Notes: generated by a model not told the origin, from the letters alone. A DNA stretch of 64,000 nucleotides from Ruegeria atlantica (GCF_013032005.1 NZ_WQBE01000001.1:496001-560000), one strand, 5' to 3'. Positions 1-13,175 are shown, counted from the stretch's first letter. Numbers and translations: made by a program.

Positions 1-1013
1 TTCCAATGGCTGAACTGTCGGTGATGGGGCTGGTTGAGGTTTTGCCCAAGTTCTTCCACCTGAAACGCCGGATTTCTGAGACCGCTCAGGCCGTTCTGGA
101 TACGCAGCCCGATGTATTGATTACCATCGACAGCCCGGATTTTTCACTGCGCGTCGCCAAGCAGGTAAAAGCGCAGAGTGATATCAGAACGGTGCATTAC
201 GTCGCCCCCAGTGTCTGGGCATGGCGCCCCGGGCGCGCGGACAAGATGGCCAAGGTGATCGACCATGTTCTGGCGTTGTTACCATTTGAACCGCCCTATA
301 TGGAACGTGCGGGGATGGAGTGTGATTTCGTTGGTCATCCGGTGGCCAGCGAACCGATAGCTTCGGATCAGGATATCCAGGATTTTCGCGCGACCTACGA
401 TCTGGGCGACGCACCGATCATACTGGCGCTTCCTGGTTCGCGTGGAGGCGAGATTGAGCGTCTGGCTCCGATCTTTGGTGAGGCGCTGCGCCTTTATCTG
501 AATGAACGGCCGTGCGCACGTATTGTGGTGCCCGCGGTTGCGCATATGGTGGATACCGTCACCGAGCATATGCAAAGCTGGCCCGGAAACCCTGTTGTCG
601 TCGATCCGCGCGAGATGCCTTCGGATCAGGCACAAGCACAAAAGCGGGTCGCGTTTGCGGCGGCAGAGTTGTCACTCGCCGCTTCGGGGACGGTTTCGTT
701 GGAACTGGCCGCGCAATCGACGCCTATGGTGATAGCGTATAATCTGAACTGGCTGACCACTCTGATTGCCAAGCGGATGGTCAAGCTGGATACTGTAACG
801 CTAGTCAATCTGGTGTCCGAGACCCGAACAGTCCCCGAGTGTTTGCTGGATGACTGTCAGCCTGAACAGATAGCAGGGGCGTTGAAACAGGTCGCGGCTG
901 CCCCCGATGCGCAGCGCGATGCCATGACCCTCACGATGGAACGTCTGGGGCGCGGAGGTGAGGCCCCCGGTTTGAGGGCCGCCCGAGCCGTTCTTGATCG
1001 GATGACTCCGTAA
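1..1013 (+). CDS. lpxB: Lipid-A-disaccharide synthase, 5' end outside window
   Basis: LpxB condenses UDP-2,3-diacylglucosamine with lipid X to form the disaccharide core of lipid A, at the cytoplasmic face of the inner membrane. About 336 residues are visible. The reading frame is open to the left edge, so some 40-50 N-terminal residues of a roughly 385-residue protein are missing. Recognisable stretches are SVWAWRPGRADKM, FVGHPVASEP, LPGSRGGEIERL and AASGTVSLELA, all typical of this GT19 family. The stop codon overlaps the next gene's start by one base (TAATG), so the two are probably co-transcribed. Identification is firm; the true start cannot be seen. Confidence 0.95.
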   Translation, partial: PMAELSVMGLVEVLPKFFHLKRRISETAQAVLDTQPDVLITIDSPDFSLRVAKQVKAQSDIRTVHYVAPSVWAWRPGRADKMAKVIDHVLALLPFEPPYMERAGMECDFVGHPVASEPIASDQDIQDFRATYDLGDAPIILALPGSRGGEIERLAPIFGEALRLYLNERPCARIVVPAVAHMVDTVTEHMQSWPGNPVVVDPREMPSDQAQAQKRVAFAAAELSLAASGTVSLELAAQSTPMVIAYNLNWLTTLIAKRMVKLDTVTLVNLVSETRTVPECLLDDCQPEQIAGALKQVAAAPDAQRDAMTLTMERLGRGGEAPGLRAARAVLDRMTP

Positions 1014-1594
1014 TGCTGGACTTCGTGCTGTTCGGACTGTCCGCCTTTATGGCTCAGATTCTGACCAATCTGGACAATCTGGCGGCGCTGCTGGCGCTAT
1101 CGCTGGTGTCGGGGGCCAAACGCGCGGTCTTTGGCTTTCTGCTTGCGCAGGGGGTCGTGATCAGCGCAGCGCTTTTGCTGGCGTTGGGGGTTGAGGATGT
1201 CGTGCCGCACTGGGCCGGGTATCTGGGTCTGATACCTCTGAGTTTGGGCATCTTAGCCTTGATCCGGCAAAGGCGGGGAACCGAGACTGAAACGCACGCA
1301 AATCTGGATACCGGGGCGTCGGTGATCATGGTCACGCTGCTGTTCATCAGCCTGTCGATGGATACGTTTGCCGTCCTTGCGCCTCTGCTGGCCGACTCGG
1401 CCCCCACGTTCAGAACGGCTGGTGTTATCGGGGCCGTGTTGGCGGCACTTGGTCTGGCAACCGTTGCGCTGTTAGGGGCCAAAGCGCCGTTCATGAGCGG
1501 CACGCTGGCCCGGCGGTTGGAACGGTTGGTTCCCTATGTGATGATTTGCGCCGGGCTCTATATCCTTAGCAACTCGTGGACGGACGCGATTTAG
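1013..1594 (+). CDS. CadD/LysE-superfamily-like integral membrane protein
   Basis: A 193-residue, very hydrophobic protein with about five or six predicted membrane segments: near residues 3-30, 37-58, 65-85, 103-125, 130-150 and 168-188. A polar loop near residues 86-100 separates the halves. The first helix contains [12 protein letters not shown], which resembles the acidic N-terminal motif of CadD-type cadmium resistance transporters in the LysE superfamily. The start overlaps the lpxB stop by one base, implying translational coupling. The 3' end overlaps convergent mnmA by 4 bp. A transporter or exporter is likely; substrate unknown, and the CadD link is from memory of the family. Confidence 0.7.
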   Translation: MLDFVLFGLSAFMAQILTNLDNLAALLALSLVSGAKRAVFGFLLAQGVVISAALLLALGVEDVVPHWAGYLGLIPLSLGILALIRQRRGTETETHANLDTGASVIMVTLLFISLSMDTFAVLAPLLADSAPTFRTAGVIGAVLAALGLATVALLGAKAPFMSGTLARRLERLVPYVMICAGLYILSNSWTDAI

Positions 1595-2736
1595 TACCCG
1601 CGCCAGATCCAGCCGCCGCCAAAGATACGGCTGCCTTCCGACGCGTAGAACACACAGGCCTGACCGGGTGAGACACCTTCTTCGGGCGTCAACAGCTCAA
1701 CCTCTGCCGTGGTATTGGACAAAGGTCTTACGATCGCCTCGCGCGGGGGTCGGGTCGAGCGGACCTTAACCAGAACATGCCATTCATCTCGTAAGGTGAA
1801 GGGTTCATCCCCAAGCCAATTGATTTCACGCACAGGAATGGTTCGGGTGGCCAGCATCTCTTTGGGGCCAACAACGACTTGTTTCGCATCCACGTCCAGT
1901 TTTACGACATATAATGGCTCGCTAAGGCCACCGATGCCCAGACCGCGGCGTTGTCCGATGGTATAGTGGATCACGCCGTTATGCTCCGCCAGAACGCGAC
2001 CGTCCGCATGCACGATCTCACCGGGTTCTGCCGCACCGGGGCGCAGTTTTTCGATGACGCTGGCATAATTGCCGTTGGGCACGAAGCAGATGTCCTGACT
2101 GTCCGGCTTGTCCGCCACGGCCAGCCCGTATTGCGCGGCCATCTCGCGGGTGGCGTCCTTCGAGGGCAGGTGGCCCAGAGGGAAACGCAGGAAATCCAAC
2201 TGCTCGGGTGTGGTCGAGAACAGGAAGTAGGACTGATCGCGGTTCGCGTCCTCGGCGCTATGCAACTCTGGCCCATTGGGACCCATTTTGCGTTGGATAT
2301 AGTGACCGGTGGCCATGCAGTCGGCCTCAAGATCCTTGGCGGTCTCCAGCAAATCCTTGAATTTGACCCGTTCGTTGCAGCGGATGCAGGGCACCGGAGT
2401 AGCACCTGCCAGATAGCTGTCAGCAAACTCGTCGATCACCGCGTCTTTGAAGATGTTCTCGTAATCCAGAACATAGTGCGGAAATCCGCGTTCCTCGGCC
2501 ACACGGCGTGCGTCATGGATATCGATCCCCGCACAGCAAGCACCTTTCTTGGCCAGCGCTGCACCATGATCGTAAAGCTGTAGCGTTACACCAACCACGT
2601 CATAGCCCTGGTCGGCCAGGTGGGCCGCCACGACAGAGCTGTCTACGCCACCGGACATGGCAACAACCACCCGCGTTTCCGAGGGCGGTTTGGCAAAGCC
2701 AAGCGAATTGAGTTGGGTCTCGGCAGCGAGGGCCAT
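1591..2736 (-). CDS. mnmA: tRNA-specific 2-thiouridylase MnmA
   Basis: MnmA transfers sulfur to uridine 34 of tRNAs for Lys, Glu and Gln after adenylating the base. The 381-residue product has the PP-loop signature [15 protein letters not shown] near residues 26-40. It also has the two catalytic cysteines, in VPCIRCN (about residue 117) and PDSQDICFV (about residue 215). The C-terminal beta-barrel ends in [15 protein letters not shown]. Length and motif order match the family. The gene is divergent from sciP and converges on the CadD-like gene with a 4-bp overlap. A stand-alone gene with its own promoter in the 2737-2865 gap is likely. Confidence 0.97.
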   Translation of the reverse strand: MALAAETQLNSLGFAKPPSETRVVVAMSGGVDSSVVAAHLADQGYDVVGVTLQLYDHGAALAKKGACCAGIDIHDARRVAEERGFPHYVLDYENIFKDAVIDEFADSYLAGATPVPCIRCNERVKFKDLLETAKDLEADCMATGHYIQRKMGPNGPELHSAEDANRDQSYFLFSTTPEQLDFLRFPLGHLPSKDATREMAAQYGLAVADKPDSQDICFVPNGNYASVIEKLRPGAAEPGEIVHADGRVLAEHNGVIHYTIGQRRGLGIGGLSEPLYVVKLDVDAKQVVVGPKEMLATRTIPVREINWLGDEPFTLRDEWHVLVKVRSTRPPREAIVRPLSNTTAEVELLTPEEGVSPGQACVFYASEGSRIFGGGWIWRGY

Positions 2737-2865
2737 GATGATTCCAGTGCGGGTTAAGAAAGACCGGCAGAATATAGGAAAATTCTACACACTCTCAAGG
2801 GGCGGTTTCACTCAGCATTAAGTAGGGTGGTGTCAGCTTTGTCGCAGCACGAAGAGGGTCATAAA

Positions 2866-3159
2866 ATGTTTTTGCACAAAGTTGAGGGTCCAAGATCCAT
2901 AACCCTACCGGATGGAACGGTTCTATCGCGCGCCGATCTGCCGCCAAGGGATACGACACGCTGGGTCGCATCGCGCAAGGCAATCGTCGTGCGGGGAGTA
3001 GTTTATGGGCTGATCACACTGTCAGACGCCAAAAAGCGATACGGCCTCAGTGATGAGGAATTTAACGCGTGGGTTGCGGCCGTCGCAGAACACGGCACGG
3101 ATGCTTTAAAGGTGACCGCATTAAAAAAATATCGACAACCTAAGGGTGAAAGGGAATAA
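2866..3159 (+). CDS. sciP: SciP-like CtrA inhibitor (DUF1153 family)
   Basis: A 97-residue protein resembling SciP, the small protein that binds CtrA and blocks its activation of transcription in Caulobacter. The conserved N-terminal core reads GPRSITLPDGTVLSRADLPP, followed by TTRWVASRKAIVV and a helix-turn-helix-like stretch with LSDAKKRYGLSDEEFNAW. I chose ATG 2866 because GAAGAGGG lies 8 bases upstream and the conserved region begins just after it. An in-frame GTG at 2827 would add 13 poorly conserved residues. It lies directly upstream of ctrA on the same strand with an 82-bp gap, so regulator and target are linked. Confidence 0.88.
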   Translation: MFLHKVEGPRSITLPDGTVLSRADLPPRDTTRWVASRKAIVVRGVVYGLITLSDAKKRYGLSDEEFNAWVAAVAEHGTDALKVTALKKYRQPKGERE

Positions 3160-3161
3160 AT

Positions 3162-3189
3162 GATTCAACGGTAACGCCAGATTAACCAT
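3162..3189 (+). promoter_or_regulatory. GANTC site and CtrA half-site upstream of ctrA
   Basis: The 82-bp sciP-ctrA gap holds GATTC at 3162-3166, a CcrM methylation sequence, and TTAACCAT at 3182-3189, which matches the CtrA half-site. In Caulobacter the ctrA promoter is controlled by CcrM methylation and by CtrA itself. Here the placement suggests similar control, but no transcription start is mapped and a full TTAA-N7-TTAA pair is not present. Confidence 0.45.
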
Positions 3190-3241
3190 TTTTGAGCAGG
3201 CTCAATTTGAATTGGTAAATTGACCCGAATTGGAGCAGTAA

Positions 3242-3958
3242 ATGCGTATACTTCTTGTCGAGGATGATCCGACTACGTCCAAAAGCATTGAATTGATGCT
3301 GACACACGCAAACCTCAACGTCTATGCAACGGATCTGGGTGAGGAAGGTATCGATCTTGCAAAGCTTTATGACTACGATCTGATCCTGCTGGACTTGAAC
3401 TTGCCGGACATGAATGGGCATGAAGTCCTGCGGCAACTGCGCATCGCTCGGGTGGAAACACCGATCCTGATCCTGTCAGGCGCAGACGATACGGAAAGCA
3501 AAATCAAAGGTTTTGGGTTCGGTGCCGATGATTATATGACCAAGCCTTTCCATCGAGAGGAGCTGGTGGCCCGAATCCATGCCATCATCCGCCGCTCAAA
3601 AGGGCATTCGCAATCCATCATCCAGACCGGTCGCGTTGCGGTGAACCTCGATGCCAAAACGGTCGAAGTGGAAGGCAAAGCTGTTCATCTGACCGGTAAG
3701 GAATATCAGATGCTTGAGCTGCTGAGCCTACGTAAGGGCACCACGTTGACTAAAGAGATGTTCCTGAACCACCTCTATGGCGGCATGGACGAGCCCGAGT
3801 TGAAAATCATCGACGTTTTCATCTGCAAGCTGCGTAAGAAACTCAGCAACGCCACCAGTGGTGAAAATTACATCGAGACAGTTTGGGGCAGGGGCTATGT
3901 CCTGCGTGATCCGCAAAGCAACAGTGTTGACGAAACGCGGATGGCGGTTGGGGCCTGA
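3242..3958 (+). CDS. ctrA: Cell-cycle response regulator CtrA
   Basis: A 238-residue OmpR-type response regulator. The receiver domain (about 1-120) starts [19 protein letters not shown]. Its phospho-acceptor aspartate lies in [13 protein letters not shown] (near residue 51), and the conserved switch lysine in [15 protein letters not shown]. The winged-helix DNA-binding domain (about 125-230) includes [17 protein letters not shown] and [10 protein letters not shown]. These are hallmark CtrA strings. In Rhodobacterales CtrA is usually non-essential and controls motility, gene transfer agents and related traits, fed by the CckA-ChpT relay. A ChpT-like gene lies at the right edge of this window. 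sciP is immediately upstream. Confidence 0.96.
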   Translation: MRILLVEDDPTTSKSIELMLTHANLNVYATDLGEEGIDLAKLYDYDLILLDLNLPDMNGHEVLRQLRIARVETPILILSGADDTESKIKGFGFGADDYMTKPFHREELVARIHAIIRRSKGHSQSIIQTGRVAVNLDAKTVEVEGKAVHLTGKEYQMLELLSLRKGTTLTKEMFLNHLYGGMDEPELKIIDVFICKLRKKLSNATSGENYIETVWGRGYVLRDPQSNSVDETRMAVGA

Positions 3959-4031
3959 TTTGAACATGGCCGCCCGTGGTCCGGGGCGACCGCTTTCACT
4001 CACTGAACAGCACGTCTGGACCTGACCATGA

Positions 4032-8291
<4,260 letters not shown>

Positions 8292-8298
8292 AAATTTT

Positions 8299-8360
8299 GT
8301 TCCACTAAGTTCACAAATGTTCTCAAAAAGTTCTTTACCGACTCATCAAAATATGAGAAC
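8299..8360 (+). promoter_or_regulatory. Four GTTC repeats with a LexA-type GTTC-N7-GTTC pair
   Basis: GTTC occurs at 8299, 8309, 8319 and 8330, i.e. at 10-, 10- and 11-bp steps on one face of the helix. The last two form GTTC-N7-GTTC (8319-8333), the direct-repeat SOS box known for alphaproteobacterial LexA. An inverted GAGAAC follows at 8355-8360. The array lies 43-104 bp upstream of a 40-residue membrane peptide gene at 8403. LexA control is an inference. Confidence 0.55.
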
Positions 8361-8402
8361 AAAAGGTCAACAAAGGATTAAATCTCGACCGGAGGTGAGA
8401 CC

Positions 8403-8525
8403 ATGCTGACCCAGATCAAGACCGCCCTGAGCCGCTCGCAATCGACGATTTTGCAGGATGCTGTGGGGGCCGTGTCTTTGGTGGTCATGCTAATGGTTGC
8501 CCTGCACCTGCCCGGAGCGTTCTAA
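8403..8525 (+). CDS. Small membrane peptide, 40 residues, possibly SOS-regulated
   Basis: A short open frame with an excellent ribosome binding site (GGAGGTGAG, 4-5 bases before the ATG). It encodes a basic, polar N-terminus (residues 1-15, IKTALSRSQST) followed by one hydrophobic helix (about 20-36, VGAVSLVVMLMVALHL). The stop is followed by a strong rho-independent terminator, so this looks like a self-contained transcription unit. The upstream GTTC repeat array suggests LexA control. In Caulobacter the SOS-induced SidA (29 residues) is a similarly tiny inner-membrane division inhibitor, but I see no specific sequence match. Function unknown. Confidence 0.7.
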   Translation: MLTQIKTALSRSQSTILQDAVGAVSLVVMLMVALHLPGAF

Positions 8526-8671
8526 GCCTTTCTGCCTGCGATCTCGTGCCGATCAAACCGCGCTGTCATCCCCATTTCAGTCAAGGGTGACCTGCCTGTC
8601 CCAATTCCCTTGAGGGGCCTGCCTCGGCCCCGTGCGGCTATCCGGACCCCACGCGAGACACGCACAACCTG

Positions 8672-8709
8672 CCGCCGCCCTTTCCGCCCGGAAGGTGCGG
8701 CGGTTTTTT
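8672..8709 (+). terminator. Rho-independent terminator
   Basis: CCGCCGC (8672-8678) pairs with GCGGCGG (8697-8703), with partial inner pairing, and is followed by six T. It sits at the end of the 40-residue peptide transcript. It may also be used from the other strand by marC, which ends at 8711. Confidence 0.75.
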
Positions 8710-8710
8710 C

Positions 8711-9349
8711 TTATAACTGCCCGGTTTTCATGATCTCAAGAAGCGCGGACAGAACGGAATTCACTGCGACCGAAGCCAAGATCATTCCCATGACCCGGCT
8801 GATAATCGCAGCACCCGAAGAACGGATGACACGGATTATCGGGTCCGCCAGCAGCATCAGAACAAACGAAATCAAAATAACGGACAGCATGACCAGCGCC
8901 GTAATACCCTGATCCGCGGCGCTGTAACGGTTATTGTCGGTCAGAATGACAATCGCCAGCATAGCACCGGGTGACGCCAGGGATGGTACTGCCAACGGGA
9001 AAATCGCCGGATTGGGTTTGTTGGCGGAAATCTCCATTTCCTCTTCAGCTTCATGCTGTTCGACGACTTGTTTGCTTTCGCCAAAGATCATTGTCAGCGC
9101 GAAAAGGAACAGGATGATACCACCAGCGACCTGAAACGAATTCAGGCCGATATCCAGCGCCTCGATCAGCAATTGGCCGAAAATCAAAAAGAACAGAAGG
9201 ACACCAGCGCTGACCAGCGCGGCGAGCAGGGCGGTTTTGCGACGGGCCGCTGCAGTCAGGCCCGCTGTGACGGCTATGAAAACAGGGATTGTGCCAATCG
9301 GGTCAATTACGACCCAGAGTGTAACAAAGTGTTCAAGCAATTTTTCCAT
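8711..9349 (-). CDS. MarC family integral membrane protein
   Basis: A 212-residue polytopic membrane protein of the MarC/UPF0056 family. The N-terminal signature FVTLWVVIDPIGTIPVFIAVT is characteristic, with six predicted membrane helices and a charged central loop near residues 90-110 (ESKQVVEQHEAEEEMEIS). MarC proteins were once linked to multiple antibiotic resistance, but their function is not established. The gene stands alone: its start is about 60 bp from the end of the Fe-S scaffold gene, which is on the same strand upstream. No regulatory site was recognised. Confidence 0.85.
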   Translation of the reverse strand: MEKLLEHFVTLWVVIDPIGTIPVFIAVTAGLTAAARRKTALLAALVSAGVLLFFLIFGQLLIEALDIGLNSFQVAGGIILFLFALTMIFGESKQVVEQHEAEEEMEISANKPNPAIFPLAVPSLASPGAMLAIVILTDNNRYSAADQGITALVMLSVILISFVLMLLADPIIRVIRSSGAAIISRVMGMILASVAVNSVLSALLEIMKTGQL

Positions 9350-9408
9350 CCAATCCCCCCGACATCATGCGGGGTGATTAAACCGGATTGCCCGCAAAAA
9401 TTCCAATG

Positions 9409-9861
9409 TTATGCGCAATTTGCCTGTTCAGCTTGCCGCATCGCTTCGGCGGTGGCCTCAAGGGCCAGCAGTATCGATGCGTGGCGGTTCTTGTAGTCCC
9501 GCGCAGGGATCAGAACTTCGAGCCCATCAAATGGTGCATCAGGTACGGGCCCGTCTTTCTTCAACATGGCGGCCAATTGATCGCACGCAGTTTCCACCTG
9601 CGCCCGAGTCGCCCCGATGATGGCACTGCCCACGACTGAGGCCGAAGCCTGGCCCAAGGCACAGGCTTTGACGTCCTGCCCGAACTCCGAGATCTTGCCG
9701 TCCTGTATCTTCACATCCACGGTCACCGTCGACCCGCACAGGGGTGAGCGTTTTTTCACCGTAGCATCAGGATTCTCAAGCCGGTCCAGATGCGGAATAT
9801 CCGCAGCCAGCGCCAGAATGCGGCCGGAATAGAGCTTTATCAGGTCGTTCTCGCCGGACAT
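9409..9861 (-). CDS. NifU/IscU-like iron-sulfur cluster scaffold
   Basis: A 150-residue protein with the SufU/IscU fold. It begins MSGENDLIKLYSGRILALAA; I set the start at 9861 because the family match begins there, although the frame is open further upstream. The first scaffold cysteine is in RSPLCGSTVTVDV (about residue 39) and the second in VKACALGQASASVVG (about 64). The position of the third cluster-ligand cysteine, in IscU within a K-I-H-C-S-I-L context, reads NRHASILLALEA here, so Cys is replaced. This degenerate form may be a carrier rather than a classical scaffold. It is divergent from hisI. Confidence 0.8.
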   Translation of the reverse strand: MSGENDLIKLYSGRILALAADIPHLDRLENPDATVKKRSPLCGSTVTVDVKIQDGKISEFGQDVKACALGQASASVVGSAIIGATRAQVETACDQLAAMLKKDGPVPDAPFDGLEVLIPARDYKNRHASILLALEATAEAMRQAEQANCA

Positions 9862-9927
9862 GGCTTTCCCTCGTTGTCTGTTCCCCATACATAGTGAGCA
9901 TCTACCGGGATGCAAAAGGTTTTTCTC

Positions 9928-10299
9928 ATGTCTGCCACCGTCGCGTTTGATCCGTCCTCGCTGAAGTTTAATGAGGCCGGGCTGATCCCTGCCATCGCTC
10001 AGGATGCAAGCTCGGGCGAAGTGTTGATGATGGCTTGGATGAATATTCAAGCCATTGAGAAGACGTTGGAAACCGGGCGCGTCACATATTGGTCGCGGTC
10101 GCGTCAGTCGTTTTGGATCAAGGGCGAAACCTCGGGCCATGTGCAGGAATTGGTGGATTTCCGCTTTGATTGCGACCGCGATTGTTTGCTGGTTCTAGTG
10201 CGTCAAACCGGTGCTGCGTGCCATACAAATCGCCGTACCTGTTTCTATACCGCGGTACGAGACGGCGACGAGGTCGAGCTGATGTCACCCATGGAGTGA
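9928..10299 (+). CDS. hisI: Phosphoribosyl-AMP cyclohydrolase
   Basis: HisI opens the adenine ring of phosphoribosyl-AMP in the third step of histidine synthesis. The product is about 123 residues and monofunctional, without the HisE domain found in enterics. Diagnostic strings are VLMMAWMN, GRVTYWSRSRQSFWIKGETS and the metal-binding segment DCDRDCLLVLVRQTGAACHT with its cysteines, then NRRTCFYTA. I prefer ATG 9928 (an AAGG lies about 9 bases upstream) to the in-frame ATG at 9910, which adds six non-conserved residues. It is not next to other his genes here. It converges on gluQ with a 5-bp gap. Confidence 0.95.
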   Translation: MSATVAFDPSSLKFNEAGLIPAIAQDASSGEVLMMAWMNIQAIEKTLETGRVTYWSRSRQSFWIKGETSGHVQELVDFRFDCDRDCLLVLVRQTGAACHTNRRTCFYTAVRDGDEVELMSPME

Positions 10300-10304
10300 C
10301 CGGT

Positions 10305-11186
10305 TCACAGTCCAACCATCGCCCGGATATCTGCTGGCGACGCCCCCTCGGCCCGGTATTTCGAGATCGCCCGCGCATCGTCACGCTTGGCTAGACGTTT
10401 TCCTACGTCGTCGCGGATCAACCGGTGATGAAGGTACTGCGGTGTCGGTAAACCCAGCAAGGCTTGCAGCACAACATGAATACGGGTCGCTTCGAACAGG
10501 TCCTGTCCGCGTACAACGTGGGTAATACCCTGTGCGGCGTCGTCCAAGACCACTGACAAGTGATAAGACGTTCCCATATCGCGTCGCGACAGGATAACGT
10601 CGCCGATTGTGTCTGTCAGATCGCCTAAAGAAAACGGGATGGTGCCCGTCTCTCCATTTGGTCCCGCGCCGGATTCGTGAAATGCGCCGACTTTTGCACC
10701 GGGTTGGGCCGAACCCGTAAGCACGCGGCCTGCAGCGGCCATATCCAATCTCAAAGGAATGTCCGTGGGACGTTGTGTGTCTCGACGTTTGCCATGGCAC
10801 GTCCCAGGGTAAATGATCCCATCAGGCCCGTGCAGCGGTACACCTTCTTGTGGGGCACTGGCCGCAGCGGCGATATCTTTGCGGTTGCAGGTGCAGGGAT
10901 AAAGCAGGCCCCGCGACCACAAGTCATCCAATGCTCTGTCATATACTGCCAACCGGTCGGACTGACGCATGATGGGTTCAGGCCAACACAGCTCAAGCCA
11001 CCGCAGGTCATCATAAATTTGTTCTTCCCAGTGGGCGCGCGATCGAGATTGGTCGATATCCTCGATCCGCAGCAGGAATTGACCGTCTTCAGACCCGGCT
11101 AGATCATGGGCGAGCATCGCTGAATACGCATGTCCCAGATGCAACGGCCCTGTGGGAGATGGCGCAAATCGGGTTTTAAATATCAC
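10305..11186 (-). CDS. gluQ: Glutamyl-Q tRNA(Asp) synthetase
   Basis: GluQRS attaches glutamate to the queuosine at position 34 of tRNA-Asp. The 293-residue protein is a truncated glutamyl-tRNA synthetase: it keeps the catalytic Rossmann core and lacks the anticodon-binding domain. It shows TRFAPSPTGPLHLGHAYSA (HIGH region), LRIEDIDQSRS, cysteines for zinc (YPCTCNRKDI ... YPGTCHG) and a KMSKS-like KRLAKRDDA. The start overlaps the stop of the upstream methyltransferase gene by 4 bp, so the two are one transcript. Confidence 0.94.
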   Translation of the reverse strand: MIFKTRFAPSPTGPLHLGHAYSAMLAHDLAGSEDGQFLLRIEDIDQSRSRAHWEEQIYDDLRWLELCWPEPIMRQSDRLAVYDRALDDLWSRGLLYPCTCNRKDIAAAASAPQEGVPLHGPDGIIYPGTCHGKRRDTQRPTDIPLRLDMAAAGRVLTGSAQPGAKVGAFHESGAGPNGETGTIPFSLGDLTDTIGDVILSRRDMGTSYHLSVVLDDAAQGITHVVRGQDLFEATRIHVVLQALLGLPTPQYLHHRLIRDDVGKRLAKRDDARAISKYRAEGASPADIRAMVGL

Positions 11187-11797
11187 GCTTTTTCAACGAT
11201 ATATACGTCTGACTTAAGGTCCATTCCTGGTAGGTGAGGACCGTATTCCCGAAACAGCAAACGAGCTGCCCCCATATCAAGCCAATCATTCAAGCGTGAA
11301 GTGTAAGAGACGTCCTCAAGCGCATGATCATTAAAGGAAAAGCCAAGCAGGCCACCTTCGGGAAGCGCGCGCATCAGCATATCGAAAACCTCGGGCGGTG
11401 CTGCGCCAACCCCAATGACACCGATTGCGGTGATCGCCTTGTAGGCTCCTTGATCCAACGGATCGGGATTGGTGATCTCAAAGGTTGAAAGACTTCTATA
11501 GACCCCCTTGGCCAGAGCGCCTTCTAGCATCTTCGGAGTTGGATCAACGCCGTCAATCACTTCGAAACCCGCCGCACGCAAGGCTACACCGGACAATCCG
11601 GTGCCACAGCCATAATCCAGGATCGGTGTTTGCGGCTCGGGCAGTCTTGACCATAACGCCTCGGCCACCCGCCCGGGGGTCGCATAGCCATGCGCGCCAA
11701 CCTCGGCATCATAGGAGGACGCCCATTTTTGATAGTGCGCATGCGTCTCTTGCGGGGTGTCCAGATTATAGACGTCTTTGAGGTACTTATCGCTCAT
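11183..11797 (-). CDS. Class I SAM-dependent methyltransferase
   Basis: A 204-residue protein with a class I methyltransferase fold. The SAM-binding motif I is ILDYGCGTGLSGVAL (about residues 60-74), preceded by a helical N-terminus with HYQKWASSYDAEV typical of small-molecule methyltransferases. A motif II-like acidic turn follows in VIDGVDPTPKML. The C-terminus carries GLLGFSFNDHALED. The best general match in memory is the WBSCR27/Mettl27-like group, whose substrates are not well known. It is translationally coupled to gluQ downstream (4-bp overlap), but no functional link to tRNA charging is evident. Confidence 0.85.
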   Translation of the reverse strand: MSDKYLKDVYNLDTPQETHAHYQKWASSYDAEVGAHGYATPGRVAEALWSRLPEPQTPILDYGCGTGLSGVALRAAGFEVIDGVDPTPKMLEGALAKGVYRSLSTFEITNPDPLDQGAYKAITAIGVIGVGAAPPEVFDMLMRALPEGGLLGFSFNDHALEDVSYTSRLNDWLDMGAARLLFREYGPHLPGMDLKSDVYIVEKA

Positions 11798-11834
11798 ACA
11801 CGGATACTACGCTGCATGAGCCAACAGCGTCCAG

Positions 11835-13175
11835 TCAACACTGCTCCAGCCAGTTAGTCCACTCGGCCTTGGCGCGATCCGTATAAGCTTTGTAGCGGTC
11901 CTTGCGACCGCGCCGACCGCCTTTTAGCCCGTCGACTGGTCGGAATAAGCCGAAATTGACGTTCATGGGCTGAAAAGTCTTGGCCTCGGCCCCGCCGGTG
12001 ATGTGGTGGATCAGGGCGCCCATGGCGCTGTCCTGCGGAACCTCGGGCAGGGTCCGGCCCAGAATCTCGGCCGCGGCCAGACGACCGGCCAACAGGCCCA
12101 TCGCCGCGCTTTCGACATAACCTTCGACCCCGGTGATCTGCCCCGCAAAACGGATATTTGGTTTCGATTTCAACCGCATCTGCGCATCCAAAAGCGTCGG
12201 AGAGTTGATAAACGTATTGCGGTGAATACCGCCCAACCGCGCAAAGCTGGCGTTTTCCAGACCGGGGATCATACGGAACACTTCGGTCTGCGCGCCATAT
12301 TTCATCTTGGTTTGAAAGCCGACGATATTGAACAGCGTGCCAAGGGCATTGTCGCGGCGCAGTTGCACCACCGCATGCGGTTTGACGTCAGGCTGATGAG
12401 GATTAGTAAGGCCGACCGGCTTCATCGGGCCGTGGCGCAGCGTTTCGCGACCACGCTCTGACATCACCTCGATCGGCAGGCAGCCGTCGAAATACCCCGC
12501 CGTTTCGCCTTCGTGAAACTCGGTTTTGTCAGCGGCCAGCAGCGCGTCGATAAATGCCTCATACTGATCGCGGTCCATTGGGCAGTTCAGATAGGCGGTG
12601 CGTTCTTCCTCGGTCTCGCCTTTGTCATAGCGCGATTGCATCCAGGCTTTGCTCATATCGATACTGTCGGCATAGACGATCGGGGCAATGGCGTCGAAAA
12701 ATGCCAGGGACTCTGCACCCGTTTCGGTTCGGATGGAGTCACCCAATGTTGCCGATGTCAAAGGACCGGTGGCAAAGATCCAGTGGCCGTCATCGGGCAG
12801 GGCAGTGACTTCTTCCCCTGTAACCTCGATACGCGGATGGGCCTGCAGTTTGGCGGTAACCGCCTCGGCAAAAGGATCGCGGTCTACAGCAAGCGCACCA
12901 CCCGCGGGCAGCCGGTGCGCGTCCGCCGTTGTCATGATCAGGCCGTTCGCGGCGCGCATTTCCCAATGCAGCAAGCCAACGGCGTTCTGTTCATCATCGT
13001 CTGAGCGGAAAGAGTTCGAACACACCATCTCGGCCAGATTGCCAGTTTGGTGCGCAAAGGTGCCAACTTTAGGTCGCATTTCGTGGATCACCACATCTAC
13101 GCCCATTTCCGCCGCCTGCCAGGCAGCCTCGGACCCGGCCATGCCGCCGCCCACGATATGCAGTTTTTGTGTCAT
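11835..13175 (-). CDS. trmFO: tRNA (uracil-54-C5) methyltransferase, folate/FAD-dependent
   Basis: TrmFO makes 5-methyluridine at position 54 of tRNAs using methylenetetrahydrofolate and FADH2. The 446-residue product begins [20 protein letters not shown], the FAD-binding Rossmann motif, followed by IHEMRP and [14 protein letters not shown] with the catalytic-region cysteine. The C-terminal half contains TPPMG-type family strings and [21 protein letters not shown] chose ATG 13175, where conservation starts; an upstream ATG at 13187 is possible and neither has a strong ribosome binding site. A tiny possible frame lies about 60 bp upstream. Confidence 0.94.
   Translation of the reverse strand: MTQKLHIVGGGMAGSEAAWQAAEMGVDVVIHEMRPKVGTFAHQTGNLAEMVCSNSFRSDDDEQNAVGLLHWEMRAANGLIMTTADAHRLPAGGALAVDRDPFAEAVTAKLQAHPRIEVTGEEVTALPDDGHWIFATGPLTSATLGDSIRTETGAESLAFFDAIAPIVYADSIDMSKAWMQSRYDKGETEEERTAYLNCPMDRDQYEAFIDALLAADKTEFHEGETAGYFDGCLPIEVMSERGRETLRHGPMKPVGLTNPHQPDVKPHAVVQLRRDNALGTLFNIVGFQTKMKYGAQTEVFRMIPGLENASFARLGGIHRNTFINSPTLLDAQMRLKSKPNIRFAGQITGVEGYVESAAMGLLAGRLAAAEILGRTLPEVPQDSAMGALIHHITGGAEAKTFQPMNVNFGLFRPVDGLKGGRRGRKDRYKAYTDRAKAEWTNWLEQC

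Noticed and set aside
1951..2583. 210-residue frame antisense to mnmA
   Set aside because: Lies wholly over mnmA catalytic regions; no recognisable motif.
3182..3436. 84-residue frame antisense to the start of ctrA
   Set aside because: Opposite the receiver domain of ctrA, without supporting signals.
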